Assembly: GCA_903970305.1 (NCBI GenBank)
Contig: CAJCID010000188.1
Span: 1 to 40,157 of the forward strand
Source of the DNA: Rhodospirillales bacterium
GTDB taxonomy: Bacteria > Pseudomonadota > Gammaproteobacteria > Burkholderiales > Burkholderiaceae_D
Direction: 5' to 3'
Length of the DNA stretch: 40,157 nt
Part shown: positions 33,046 through 40,157 of the stretch, in pieces
Layout of the letters: every line of letters starts with the position of its first letter
How positions within the stretch are numbered: the first letter of the stretch is position 1
Notes under the pieces: generated by a model
Told to the model about the DNA's origin: nothing
The model's database searches: none
The model's input: only the letters and a program-made list of their open reading frames with translations
Made by a program: the position numbers and the translations under genes

Positions 33046-33085
33046 GGCATGTCTTTGAATCGGTTGGAGTCTCCGAGGAGCAGGA

Positions 33086-34057
33086 ATGGTCGATGCTGTC
33101 GATCTTTATAAGGCGTGCTTGTTTATCCAGGACAATCTCGATGCCGACTTGTCTCTGATGTTTCTGGCACAAACAGTCGGCTTGTCGCGCTTTCGCTTTC
33201 ATCGGGTGTTCAAGGCCTGGCGAGGTGAGACCTTGCATGAGTTCGTGACGCGCCTGAGGATGGAGCGTGCCGCGTTCGAGCTCAGCTACCCGGTCCCGAG
33301 TTCGAATCGTCGCAGCGTCAAGGCGATTGCGTTCGCGTCCGGCTACAAGAGCCTTTCCTCGTTCTCGCATGCCTTCTCTTCATACGCCAGCGTCTCCCCC
33401 CGTCAGTTCCGCTATCGCGTCTTGAACGATCGGGCGAACCTGTCGCGCCGAGGGCACTTAGCGGCTCTCGCTGGGGCTCGTAATCCCTTCCGTACGCCCA
33501 GCAATCCCTTTGCTCCGTTTAGCCTTGCGATCCGTGAGGAAGAGGAGCGTAGCCTGGTGATCGTCGACAGTGCTGCCCCCGTGTACCGCCGCTCTGCGAT
33601 GTTCGGCAGCGCCCAGCCGGCCATCTACGGGGTCGAATCCCTGCCTGGATTGTTCGCGCGCACTCAGAGGCGCCGGGGTCTGTCCGGACGTGGCGTGCCG
33701 ATGGCGTGTATCGGCGTCGAGTCCGACGTCTGGGAAGGGATCGTCAGTGCAGGCAGTGTCGACCGGAAGACGTCGCGGCGTGCTACCGTCACTTTGAAAG
33801 GTGGGCGCTATGCCGTCTTTGAGGGTCGCGGCAGCGTCGCCCAGCTCTATCGCCTTTGGCGGCGGCACTTCGACGCGTGGCTCTTGGCCAGCGACGAGTG
33901 TCCGCGGCCCGATCAAGTGTTCGTCCGGTTCCCGCATGGGAGTCCGGCAAGCCTCAATCAGTCCATCCAACTGATGCTCCACATCCCACTTGAACCCCGT
34001 ACGCAGCGCCAGATCGTTCGGCGCACCGCGAATTCGGCCGATCTGCTTACAGCCTAG
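33086..34057 (+). CDS. AraC-family regulator with C-terminal GyrI-like domain, copy 1
   Basis: Transcription factor (323 aa) with the DNA-binding domain at the N-terminus (about 1-112): LSLMFLAQTVGLSRFRFHRV and IAFASGYKSLSSFSHAFSSY are the two helix-turn-helix motifs. The C-terminal half (about 150-305) is GyrI/Rob-like: VYRRSAMFGS, CIGVESDVWEGIVSAG, GGRYAVFEGRGSVAQLYRLW. Such domains bind small amphipathic molecules. Start ATG 33086, preceded by GAGGAGCAGG, a good ribosome site. Arginine-rich for its neighbourhood. The next gene is a paralogue in the same order, separated by 144 bases. Confidence 0.88.
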   Translation: MVDAVDLYKACLFIQDNLDADLSLMFLAQTVGLSRFRFHRVFKAWRGETLHEFVTRLRMERAAFELSYPVPSSNRRSVKAIAFASGYKSLSSFSHAFSSYASVSPRQFRYRVLNDRANLSRRGHLAALAGARNPFRTPSNPFAPFSLAIREEEERSLVIVDSAAPVYRRSAMFGSAQPAIYGVESLPGLFARTQRRRGLSGRGVPMACIGVESDVWEGIVSAGSVDRKTSRRATVTLKGGRYAVFEGRGSVAQLYRLWRRHFDAWLLASDECPRPDQVFVRFPHGSPASLNQSIQLMLHIPLEPRTQRQIVRRTANSADLLTA

Positions 34058-34201
34058 GTCTCCATCATGCCAAATCGTCTTCGCACCAGTTCGGGATCCC
34101 CAGACATTCGCGCCAATGGGGCATTTGCAGGAATCCCGTTGAAGGGTCTCACGGGTGAACCAGTCAGCCGCGTCAAATCAACAGAGGGTGGGGTGGAGCG
34201 A

Positions 34202-35077
34202 ATGGCCGTTCAGCCCAAACTGCTGAATCTGTCGATCTACATCGATGAGCACCTGCGCGATGAACTGACCCTTGAGGTATTGTCCTCGAGAATGAATTTA
34301 TCTCCGTTTCATTTTCACCGTAAGTTCCGGGCGTATTTTGGAGAGAGCCTGCATCAACACATCAAGCGCCTGAGGCTTGAGAGGTCAGCGCATGCGCTGC
34401 TCTACCAGCTGACCCCGGTCAGCGCGGTTGCGCGCGCCTCAGGCTACAAGACGCTTTCGGCCTTCTCACACGCGTTTTCGGCTCACTTTGGGGTCGCTCC
34501 CACGCGCTTTCGCGAAGTGATGCTGATGGGTCGTCTCTCCGGGCTGGAAGCGGGCCTGCGCGAGCGACTTGGTTCTGAGTGGATCGAGCACCTTGCCCCT
34601 CTATCGATCGAGCACCGCCCCGAGCGTGCGATTGCCTTCCTGCGCGCCGAGGTGAAGTCCCCCGGCGATCTGGCCGGGGCTTGTCTCGCTCGCGATCAGT
34701 TGCAGACGCTAACCCGACCAGGCGGCGAAGTCATCTTGTCCAGTGTGGATCTGTTTGGCATCCTCACCGAGGGGACGTTCCGGGTCGAAATCTCGCGTGC
34801 CGAGGACTCTTTGGATCACATCCCGGTCGGACAGTTCGGCAGCGCCATTCTCCCTGCAGGACGCTATGCACAGTTTGATTTCACGGGCCCAGCCAAGCAC
34901 CTCGTCGATGTACTGCGCGCGATCTATCATTTTTGGGCGCCGCGCGCGGGAGAAAAGACGCGTCAGGTCGCACACCACGTCACGTGCTCGGATAACCTGA
35001 ATGCCCCGGACGCCAACTGGCAGATCTATGTTCCGCTCGAGGACCCAGCGCTGGCGGGGGCCGCCGGGCAGTCGTGA
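34202..35077 (+). CDS. AraC-family regulator with C-terminal GyrI-like domain, copy 2
   Basis: Paralogue of the gene just upstream (291 aa). ATG 34202 is preceded by GGTGGAGCGA, and from there it aligns with copy 1 end to end (KLLNLSIYIDEHLRDELTL against the copy-1 start); the ATG at 34067 would add 45 poorly formed residues. HTH motifs: LSSRMNLSPFHFHRKF and ASGYKTLSAFSHAFSAHF (about 30-100). GyrI-like half: RAIAFLRAEV, SVDLFGILTE, GQFGSAILPAGRYAQFDFTG. The two copies are clearly diverged rather than recent duplicates. The end overlaps the SPOR gene (convergent) by 52 bases. Confidence 0.88.
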   Translation: MAVQPKLLNLSIYIDEHLRDELTLEVLSSRMNLSPFHFHRKFRAYFGESLHQHIKRLRLERSAHALLYQLTPVSAVARASGYKTLSAFSHAFSAHFGVAPTRFREVMLMGRLSGLEAGLRERLGSEWIEHLAPLSIEHRPERAIAFLRAEVKSPGDLAGACLARDQLQTLTRPGGEVILSSVDLFGILTEGTFRVEISRAEDSLDHIPVGQFGSAILPAGRYAQFDFTGPAKHLVDVLRAIYHFWAPRAGEKTRQVAHHVTCSDNLNAPDANWQIYVPLEDPALAGAAGQS

Positions 35078-35730
35078 ACATCGACTCCCGGGAAGGGGGC
35101 CTTGAGTTCCCCCAGTCGGGCCCCTGTCTCCGAGTCGATGTTGCGCAATTGCAGGTAGATCTTCGCAACGGTCGCGCTGCGCTCGCCCGTGCGGGCGTTG
35201 CGAACCCCCAGCTGACTGAGTGCCGTCAGCTGCGCCTTGGCGGCCTCTTCGGTGCGAAACACGCCGAGCGAAATTGCCAGCTTGAACGGGCCGTTTTCCT
35301 GAATGATGAAGAAATCGGTGACGCCGATCCGTTGCAGCTCCGCCGAGGCGCGATCGGCGTCGGCCTTGGTCTTAAACGGGGGCAGATAGACGATATATCC
35401 GGCCGCTTCTTCGGTGCGGCGCTCTGAGAAGCGGCCGGTTAGCCCCATGCCACCTAGCTGGAGTTCGGCGCGCCGGGCGTCGTCGGGTGTGAACGCGCCG
35501 ACCTCGAGGCAACCCAAGGTCTTGACTGCGACGGGAGCCGCGACGGCAGCCTGCGCGACCGGGGCCTTGGCGTCGGCATCGGGTGGCAGCAGATTCAGCT
35601 TTTCCGGGCTGATCTGATCCTGGCTGCGAGCCGGATCCCTGCCATCAGGAAGGACGTGGCCGAAATAGCCCGCCTCGAGAGCATAAAAGACGAAATTCAG
35701 GATCAGAAGCAGGGAAAAAAAAGTTTTCAC
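35026..35730 (-). CDS. SPOR domain-containing membrane-anchored protein
   Basis: Exported protein (234 aa) with an N-terminal transmembrane segment (SLLLILNFVFYALEAGYF, about 6-23), Ala/Pro linker, and a SPOR domain (about 105-190: GYIVYLPPFKTKADADRASAELQRIGVTDFFIIQ, FKLAISLGVFRTEEAAKAQLTALSQLGV). SPOR domains bind denuded glycan strands at the division septum. Follows coaX with a 4-base overlap and belongs to the birA-coaX block. Convergent overlap with the AraC gene. Confidence 0.9.
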   Translation of the reverse strand: MKTFFSLLLILNFVFYALEAGYFGHVLPDGRDPARSQDQISPEKLNLLPPDADAKAPVAQAAVAAPVAVKTLGCLEVGAFTPDDARRAELQLGGMGLTGRFSERRTEEAAGYIVYLPPFKTKADADRASAELQRIGVTDFFIIQENGPFKLAISLGVFRTEEAAKAQLTALSQLGVRNARTGERSATVAKIYLQLRNIDSETGARLGELKAPFPGVDVHDCPAAPASAGSSSGT

Positions 35731-36521
35731 GGTTGGACTTTGGCCGGTGATCCTTCGCGCGCGACCTCCAGAAGACCGCGTAACACGAGATTATCGGCCA
35801 AGAGAGCAAAAAACGGCAGGTGCGGCTGGATTGCCGGGGCGTCTCCGCCGGTGAGCAGGCAGATCGCCCGCGTCGCCGAGGGGGGGGTCACTTGCGGATC
35901 GCGCGCCAGCAGGCCGGCCTGCCCGAAGACCCGTTCGATCGCACCGGCCTGGGCATGAACGATGCCGCTTGCGATGGCGTCGTCAGTGTTCCGTGCGAGG
36001 GGCGCATAGTGGCCCCGGGCCAGCGGCAGGCCCGCGGTGTTGCGCGCCAGAGCGTTGCGCATGAGTCGGATCCCCGGGAGGATTACGCCACCGGTGAAGC
36101 GCCCGTCGGCACACAACACGTCGATGGTCGTCGCAGTGCCAAGGCTCGCAATCACGACATTTTGTTCCGGATACAGGGCGTGCGCGCCAATCAGCGCGGC
36201 CCAGCGGTCCGCCCCGAGGCGTTCGGGCTCGGAGTAGCAATTGGTCACTCCGGCCTGCTCTGTGCGAGCCACGAGAACAGCGATCTCGACGCCGCGCTGA
36301 CCCTCCTCCAGGGCGTCCCTCACGCTCGCCAAGGCTTGCGCGTGCGCGACATTGGCGATCCAGACGGTCTTTATCGGTAGCGCGCGCCACGCTTGGCCGA
36401 GCTCGGCGGTGTCGCCATGCGCGACCGCTCCTTGAGGGTCGTCGGATGTGAAACCATTGCGGACATCGACGGCGCGCCATTTGGTGCGGCTGTTGCCGAT
36501 GTCGATGAGTACCGTATCCAT
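35727..36521 (-). CDS. coaX: Type III pantothenate kinase CoaX
   Basis: Phosphorylates pantothenate, first step of CoA synthesis (264 aa). Type III features: LIDIGNSRTKWR (about 5-16), the LGADRWAALIGAH region (about 102-114), ASLGTATTIDVL (about 125-136), GGVILPGIRLMRNALA (about 143-158) and AIASGIVHAQAGAI. This family needs a monovalent cation and is not feedback-inhibited by CoA. Full length; ATG at 36521 lies 12 bases after the birA stop. Overlaps the SPOR gene by 4 bases, so translation is coupled. Confidence 0.95.
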   Translation of the reverse strand: MDTVLIDIGNSRTKWRAVDVRNGFTSDDPQGAVAHGDTAELGQAWRALPIKTVWIANVAHAQALASVRDALEEGQRGVEIAVLVARTEQAGVTNCYSEPERLGADRWAALIGAHALYPEQNVVIASLGTATTIDVLCADGRFTGGVILPGIRLMRNALARNTAGLPLARGHYAPLARNTDDAIASGIVHAQAGAIERVFGQAGLLARDPQVTPPSATRAICLLTGGDAPAIQPHLPFFALLADNLVLRGLLEVAREGSPAKVQP

Positions 36522-36533
36522 TCAGTCGTGAAG

Positions 36534-37553
36534 CTACTTTCGGACGCGCAGCGTGACGTCGCCCGCGATCACCGTCAATGTATTCTCGCCGGCCTCCAGG
36601 CAGAGCCTGCCCTGCGCGTCGACGCCACGGGCGACGCCTTGGTGGACCACGTTACCCCGATCAATCATCTCGACTGCCAAGTCCCGGTAGGCATGCTGTG
36701 CGTTCCAGTCTTCACGGTAGGGACCGAATCCGGAATGCAGAAACTGGTCGATCCGCTCGCTGAGCGTGTCAGCAAGATCCGCGATGAGGCGGTTACGATT
36801 CACCGGAGCCAAGGCGCCTGCGGCCTCGAGGTCCGTCGCGATGAGGCCGCCCGTTCCGGGAAGGGCGAGCGCGGCGCTACGCACCGGATCAGCCGCGACA
36901 TTCAGCCCGACCCCGATCACCACCACGCTCTGTCCCGCTGCAATCGGGTGGACCTCGATCAGGATGCCGCCGAGCTTTCGACCCTGCCACAAGAGGTCAT
37001 TGGGCCACTTCAACAGTGCTTCGACCGCATGCCGCGTGAGGGCGTCCCGAACGGCCAATCCACACATCAGGCTCAGCCCGGCGAGCTCGTCAATGCCGCG
37101 TAACAGCAAACGGGAAAACGACACGGCAAGAGACGAGCCGGCCTGGGTCGACCAGGTCCTGCCCTGGCGACCCCGGCCCGCCGTCTGCATCTCGGCGACG
37201 ACGATGTGCAATTCGTCGGGCGAGCGCGGGCTGGCCGAGTCGCGGGCGCGCCGCAACAGTGCGGTGTTGGTCGAGTCAATGATTCCTGCGACTTCCACTC
37301 TGGCCTTGCGGCCCAGTGCCTCCAGAGCGTCGCGGATCGTCTGCGCATCGAGCGCGATGAAGGAGCGCTCCAGGTAGAGTCGATCAGATCCGTCGCGCAA
37401 GAGGGGCAGGCCAGCGTCCTCGAGTGCTCCCAAGGCAGCTCGGACTACCGACTCGTCCGCCTCGGACTGCGCCGCCAGACTTGACGCTGCGCGGGCGACC
37501 CCGTCGGACAAGATGGCCAGAATCTGGCCGGTCAGCTTCTCGGGACTTTCCAT
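36534..37553 (-). CDS. birA: Biotin-[acetyl-CoA-carboxylase] ligase, BirA
   Basis: Biotin protein ligase (339 aa) attaching biotin to BCCP. An N-terminal winged-helix-like part (about 1-80: LTGQILAILSDGVARAASSL) is kept, so it could also repress bio genes. Catalytic core: biotin/ATP loop AGRGRQGRTWSTQAGSSLA (about 128-146), LLKWPNDLLWQGRKLGGILIE (about 181-201) and GVGLNVA (about 213-219), then an SH3-like C-terminal domain. Start at ATG 37553 (MESPEKL) fits family length; ATG 37613 is an in-frame alternative with 20 extra residues. Divergent from the VanZ gene, 141 bases apart. Confidence 0.93.
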   Translation of the reverse strand: MESPEKLTGQILAILSDGVARAASSLAAQSEADESVVRAALGALEDAGLPLLRDGSDRLYLERSFIALDAQTIRDALEALGRKARVEVAGIIDSTNTALLRRARDSASPRSPDELHIVVAEMQTAGRGRQGRTWSTQAGSSLAVSFSRLLLRGIDELAGLSLMCGLAVRDALTRHAVEALLKWPNDLLWQGRKLGGILIEVHPIAAGQSVVVIGVGLNVAADPVRSAALALPGTGGLIATDLEAAGALAPVNRNRLIADLADTLSERIDQFLHSGFGPYREDWNAQHAYRDLAVEMIDRGNVVHQGVARGVDAQGRLCLEAGENTLTVIAGDVTLRVRK

Positions 37554-37694
37554 GCCCTGATTCTGCCACTGGCAGGGGATTGCCGGTGGGGCTTGGCCCA
37601 AGGGGTGTTCCATGGTGAGGTCAAACCAGGCGGGAAAGCGACTTATCATTGCAGCTATGACTGAACTCATGGCCCCCCCGAGGGCTGCTTCCGA

Positions 37695-38831
37695 GTGACT
37701 CCCACCCTGGATCGGGAGGGCGTCTTGCGTTCGTGGCAACGACGTCGCTCGCCCCTGTCACGGGTCGCGTGCATTGCCTATGCGATCCTGATCATTGATG
37801 CCAGTCTGTATCCGTTTTCCGGCTGGCGCGATATCGGGATCCGCCCTTTCGACTACCTTCTCGCACCCTGGCCCGCCCGCGGGCTCGAGTTCGACATCGT
37901 GGTCAACGTGCTCGGGTACCTTCCCCTGGGCCTATTCGGGATGTTCCTGCTCTATCCGAGCCTGCGCGGGATCGTCGCAGTGGGAGTGGTCACGCTGGCC
38001 TCGGGGGCGCTCTCGGCGGTCCTGGAGGCCGTTCAGACCTATCTACCGACGCGCGTGGCCTCGAAGGTCGATCTCGTGACCAATCTCTCGGGAGCCTTCC
38101 TCGGAGCCTTGTTGGGGGCGTTTTTCGCTGAGCCCGTGCTCGATCGCGGACGGTTGCGAGAGCTGCGATTCCAGTGGTTTGAAAGGGATGCGAGTTGGGG
38201 CATTGTGATTGTCGCCCTCTGGTTTGGCGCGATCCTCTATCCTCAATCTTTTGCCTTCGCTTCCGGGAACCTCACTCAAACCTTTGGAATCGCGCTCGCG
38301 GAGCCCGAGTGGATCGGTTTTCTGCATGAGCCGAGCGCCCGCGACTTCTCATTGGAAGACCTGGTGGTCTCTAGTTGCTTTCTCAGTGCTGCGGGCCTTC
38401 TTTTTCTCAATCAGTTGCGCAGCTTTGCCCCGCGGCTCCTGCTGATTTTCGCCTTCCTCGGCCTGTCAGTGCTGTGCAAGACCTTGGGTACCGGCTGGAC
38501 CTATTCGCCGGGGGCGCCTTTCGTCTGGATCACCCGAGGTGCGTTCGGGAGCGGGATCGCTGCCGCTCTGATCCTCCTAGTGGGCCTCTCTTTGCCCAGG
38601 GGGGGCCGAAACTGGCTGTTGCGCATCCTACTTCTCTTCGGGGTGTTCCTGGTCAATACACTGCCGGCCAATCCCTACTTCGATAGCGCCACGCAAGATT
38701 GGGCGCACGGCCGCCTGCTGAATTTCTACGGGCTCGCGCTCGGGGTCAGCCTCGCGTGGCCCTTCGTCGCGCTGGCGTACTCACTACGCCGCGAACGCGC
38801 GGACCGTGTGGCGAGGGCAGGCTCGGTATAA
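37695..38831 (+). CDS. VanZ-like multi-pass membrane protein
   Basis: 378-aa inner-membrane protein with about ten hydrophobic segments. The N-terminal half (about 20-150) is VanZ-like: ASLYPFSGWRD, DIVVNVLGYLPLGLFGMFLL, LSAVLEAVQTYLPTRVASKVDLVTNLSGAFLGALLG, with the family's acidic and Arg residues between helices. The C-terminal half is a second hydrophobic block of unknown type (WIGFLHEPSARDFSLEDLVV, then five helices). Start GTG 37695 follows GGGCTGC; it lies 141 bases from birA on the other strand. VanZ proteins are linked to teicoplanin resistance in Enterococcus, but in Gram-negatives the function is unknown. Confidence 0.85.
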   Translation: MTPTLDREGVLRSWQRRRSPLSRVACIAYAILIIDASLYPFSGWRDIGIRPFDYLLAPWPARGLEFDIVVNVLGYLPLGLFGMFLLYPSLRGIVAVGVVTLASGALSAVLEAVQTYLPTRVASKVDLVTNLSGAFLGALLGAFFAEPVLDRGRLRELRFQWFERDASWGIVIVALWFGAILYPQSFAFASGNLTQTFGIALAEPEWIGFLHEPSARDFSLEDLVVSSCFLSAAGLLFLNQLRSFAPRLLLIFAFLGLSVLCKTLGTGWTYSPGAPFVWITRGAFGSGIAAALILLVGLSLPRGGRNWLLRILLLFGVFLVNTLPANPYFDSATQDWAHGRLLNFYGLALGVSLAWPFVALAYSLRRERADRVARAGSV

Positions 38832-38994
38832 TTCGTGCTTCGTCGTGGGCACGTGCCCATTCAAAAGCCACTGTCCCGGCGATAAGTAGACACGCGCCCG
38901 ATTCGTTGGCCCAGGATGACGGGCGTGCAGGCCTCCAGGGTCAGAAATCCTGAGCGGTTGCAGAACCGAGAAAAGTACCCCATGTTCTAGTTCT

Positions 38995-39012
38995 ATAAAC
39001 ACCAGTGTTTAT
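38995..39012. promoter_or_regulatory. 18-base AT-rich palindrome
   Basis: ATAAACAC-CA-GTGTTTAT, perfect 8-base arms, in an AT-rich island of an otherwise GC-rich window, 52 bases before the EF-Tu-like gene. It overlaps a second pair, ACCAGT (39001-39006) and ACTGGT (39018-39023). A -10-like TATAAA lies at 38994-38999. Likely operator or promoter element; the factor is unknown. Confidence 0.5.
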
Positions 39013-39063
39013 TTTCTACTGGTAGCAATTCAACGATCGAAACAAGAAGCGACATTGGGCCCC

Positions 39064-39450
39064 ATGGCTGAGACGCGATTCCACACCGTTCCCGATGATT
39101 TTGAGGCGACCATTCGGACTATGCGTCCGGATGAGGGAGGCCGGCTTAGCCCGCCATTTAATGGCATAAGGTGGGACTTCCAGTACGCCGAGGACCCTGT
39201 TGACCGCCTTTGGATGATCTATGCCGATTTTTTCGACGCCGAACGAAACGCCTTGCCAACCGACCTTCCTCTTCGCATTGACGTTGAACTGCCCGCACGA
39301 ATGGCGATCCTGAGTAGCCAATTGCGAATCGAGGTCCATCAAAAGCGGCTTCAGGTTGGCACGCTGTTTTTCTGCAAAGAGGGGTCAAAGTCTGTTGCGG
39401 CTGGACGAGTTACAAAGATCACGGGCCTCTTCGCTCCTCGGGGGAAGTGA
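39064..39450 (+). CDS. Stand-alone protein resembling EF-Tu domain III (EF-Tu C-terminal-related)
   Basis: 128-aa cytoplasmic protein without a GTPase domain. The segment FEATIRTMRPDEGGRLSPPF at about residues 12-31 follows the EF-Tu domain III start ([20 protein letters not shown] in E. coli), and LFFCKEGSKSVAAGRVTKIT near 102-121 follows [20 protein letters not shown]. So the beta-barrel fold of EF-Tu domain III is probably kept, with one long insertion between. No ribosome site before ATG 39064; TTG 39055 is another in-frame option. Not close to the tuf genes. Function unknown; EF-Tu domain III contacts EF-Ts and tRNA, so binding of a translation partner is one idea (inference). Confidence 0.72.
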   Translation: MAETRFHTVPDDFEATIRTMRPDEGGRLSPPFNGIRWDFQYAEDPVDRLWMIYADFFDAERNALPTDLPLRIDVELPARMAILSSQLRIEVHQKRLQVGTLFFCKEGSKSVAAGRVTKITGLFAPRGK

Positions 39451-39502
39451 TAGGTGGGCTTTGGCTCCCCAACTCTTAAATAGAAACAAGGATTCATACC
39501 GT

Positions 39503-39820
39503 ATGTTCTACAAACACCACGTGTTCTTCTGCCTCAATCAGCGCGATGGCGACGAGCGTCCCTGCTGCGCCGCACGCGGCGCCGAGGCCATGCAAAAGCA
39601 TGCCAAATCCCGGGTCAAGGAGCTGGGCCTCGCTGTCCCCGGGGGGGTGCGGATCAACAAGGCCGGTTGTCTCGACCGATGTGAGCTCGGTCCGGTGATT
39701 GTGGTCTACCCCGAGGCGGTCTGGTACACCTACGTCGACGCGAGCGATATCGATGAGATCGTCGAATCCCATCTGCGTGACGGCCAGGTCGTCGAGCGAC
39801 TGCTACTCGAGCCGCAGTGA
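39503..39820 (+). CDS. Thioredoxin-like [2Fe-2S] ferredoxin
   Basis: Small ferredoxin (105 aa). Start ATG 39503 with AAGGA 10 bases upstream. Ligand pattern of the thioredoxin-like 2Fe-2S family: FFCLNQRDGDERPCCAARG (Cys then Cys after 10-11 residues; two adjacent Cys) and later INKAGCLDRCELGPVIVVYPE with CxxxC. The remaining body (VWYTYVDASDIDEIVESHL) fits the fold. Electron carrier of unknown partner; it is common ahead of alpha/beta-hydrolase genes in betaproteobacteria. Stop overlaps the next GTG by 4 bases. Confidence 0.9.
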   Translation: MFYKHHVFFCLNQRDGDERPCCAARGAEAMQKHAKSRVKELGLAVPGGVRINKAGCLDRCELGPVIVVYPEAVWYTYVDASDIDEIVESHLRDGQVVERLLLEPQ

Positions 39821-40157
39821 ACGCGGCGACTCGCACGATCGGTCTTACCGGACCGGCCGGCAATATCGAGGTCGCTCTCGATGCACCTGAGGGTAGTGCC
39901 CGCGGTCTGGCCGTCGTCTCCCACCCCCACCCGCTTTTCGGGGGCACGCTGGACAATAAGGTCGTGCAGACCTTGGCGCGCGCGCTCCTGGCACTCGGTT
40001 ATTTGGTCGCCCGTCCCAACTTCCGCGGCGTGGGGGCCACAGAAGGCACCTACGATCAGGGCCGCGGTGAGGTGGATGACCTGATCGAAGTCGTCTCGAT
40101 CCTGCGCCATGAGCGGCGCCTCGATGACCTCGTCCTTGCTGGCTTCTCCTTTGGAAG
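39817..40157 (+). CDS. Alpha/beta hydrolase, truncated at the window edge
   Basis: Partial gene (first 113 codons) starting at GTG 39817, which overlaps the ferredoxin stop (GTGA). The visible part has the signature of the small dienelactone-hydrolase-like family: VVSHPHPLFGGTLDNKVVQT (about 36-55), RPNFRGVGATEGTYDQGRGE (about 72-91) and the start of the nucleophile elbow LAGFSFG at the right edge. No stop is seen before the window ends, so the length and catalytic His cannot be checked. Confidence 0.88.
   Translation, partial: MNAATRTIGLTGPAGNIEVALDAPEGSARGLAVVSHPHPLFGGTLDNKVVQTLARALLALGYLVARPNFRGVGATEGTYDQGRGEVDDLIEVVSILRHERRLDDLVLAGFSFG

Noticed and set aside
1..40157. Search for tRNA, rRNA, CRISPR, insertion sequences, prophage or integrase genes
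   Set aside because: No tRNA-like cloverleaf, spaced repeats, transposase or integrase motifs were seen on either strand.

Overview
The window is GC-rich, densely coded bacterial DNA. It reads as a betaproteobacterium (Burkholderiales/Nitrosomonadales type). The clues are a DUF971-ubiE-ubiJ-ubiB ubiquinone block, a phasin and a PhaM-type polyhydroxyalkanoate (PHA) granule protein, a birA-coaX-SPOR block, a stand-alone heptose adenylyltransferase (HldC) and a 1184-residue fused indolepyruvate oxidoreductase. No rRNA, tRNA, CRISPR array, insertion sequence or prophage is visible. The species cannot be named from the sequence alone.

Region by region. (1) 1-6730: a two-partner secretion cassette made of a filamentous-haemagglutinin-like exoprotein, a tandem-FecR-domain protein and the TpsB outer-membrane transporter, joined by 4-base stop/start overlaps. 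The tpsB frame is broken by one base just before its normal C-terminus. (2) 6681-11608: phoB on the minus strand, then DUF971, ubiE, ubiJ, ubiB and a secreted thioredoxin-fold protein. (3) 11640-18672: a small secreted Gln/Gly/Pro-repeat protein, the indolepyruvate oxidoreductase, a phasin, a DUF3108 protein and PhaM. (4) 19005-21867: a LytS-type sensor kinase, a small membrane protein and a LytTR response regulator. (5) 21884-30186: the most interesting part. A MerR-type regulator with the two motifs of a cobalamin-binding CarH/LitR light sensor is divergent from a run encoding glutathione peroxidase, FolE2, an FAD oxidoreductase, DUF1365, a cyclopropane-fatty-acid-synthase-type methyltransferase, a chalcone-isomerase-like protein and an MFS/GPH transporter. 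The divergent intergenic region holds a good sigma70 promoter with a palindrome directly upstream of its -35 box. The DUF1365 gene carries one in-frame amber codon where the family has a Trp. (6) 30420-35077: a diiron ferritin-like/acyl-ACP-desaturase-like protein, hldC, an AnsA-type asparaginase and two tandem paralogous AraC/GyrI regulators. (7) 35026-37553 on the minus strand: birA, coaX and a SPOR protein. (8) 37695-end: a VanZ-like membrane protein, a stand-alone homologue of EF-Tu domain III, a thioredoxin-like [2Fe-2S] ferredoxin and the start of an alpha/beta hydrolase.

How it fits together. Region 5 looks like a light/B12-controlled photo-oxidative-stress regulon that repairs lipid peroxides and modifies membrane unsaturated fatty acids, possibly to cyclopropane, methylated or furan fatty acids. 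Regions 3 and 5 also suggest an aerobe that stores PHA and degrades amino acids. Region 1 makes a secreted adhesin. The two gene lesions (tpsB frameshift, DUF1365 amber) are single-base events in otherwise intact genes. They could be real phase-variation or decay events, or consensus errors in the assembly.
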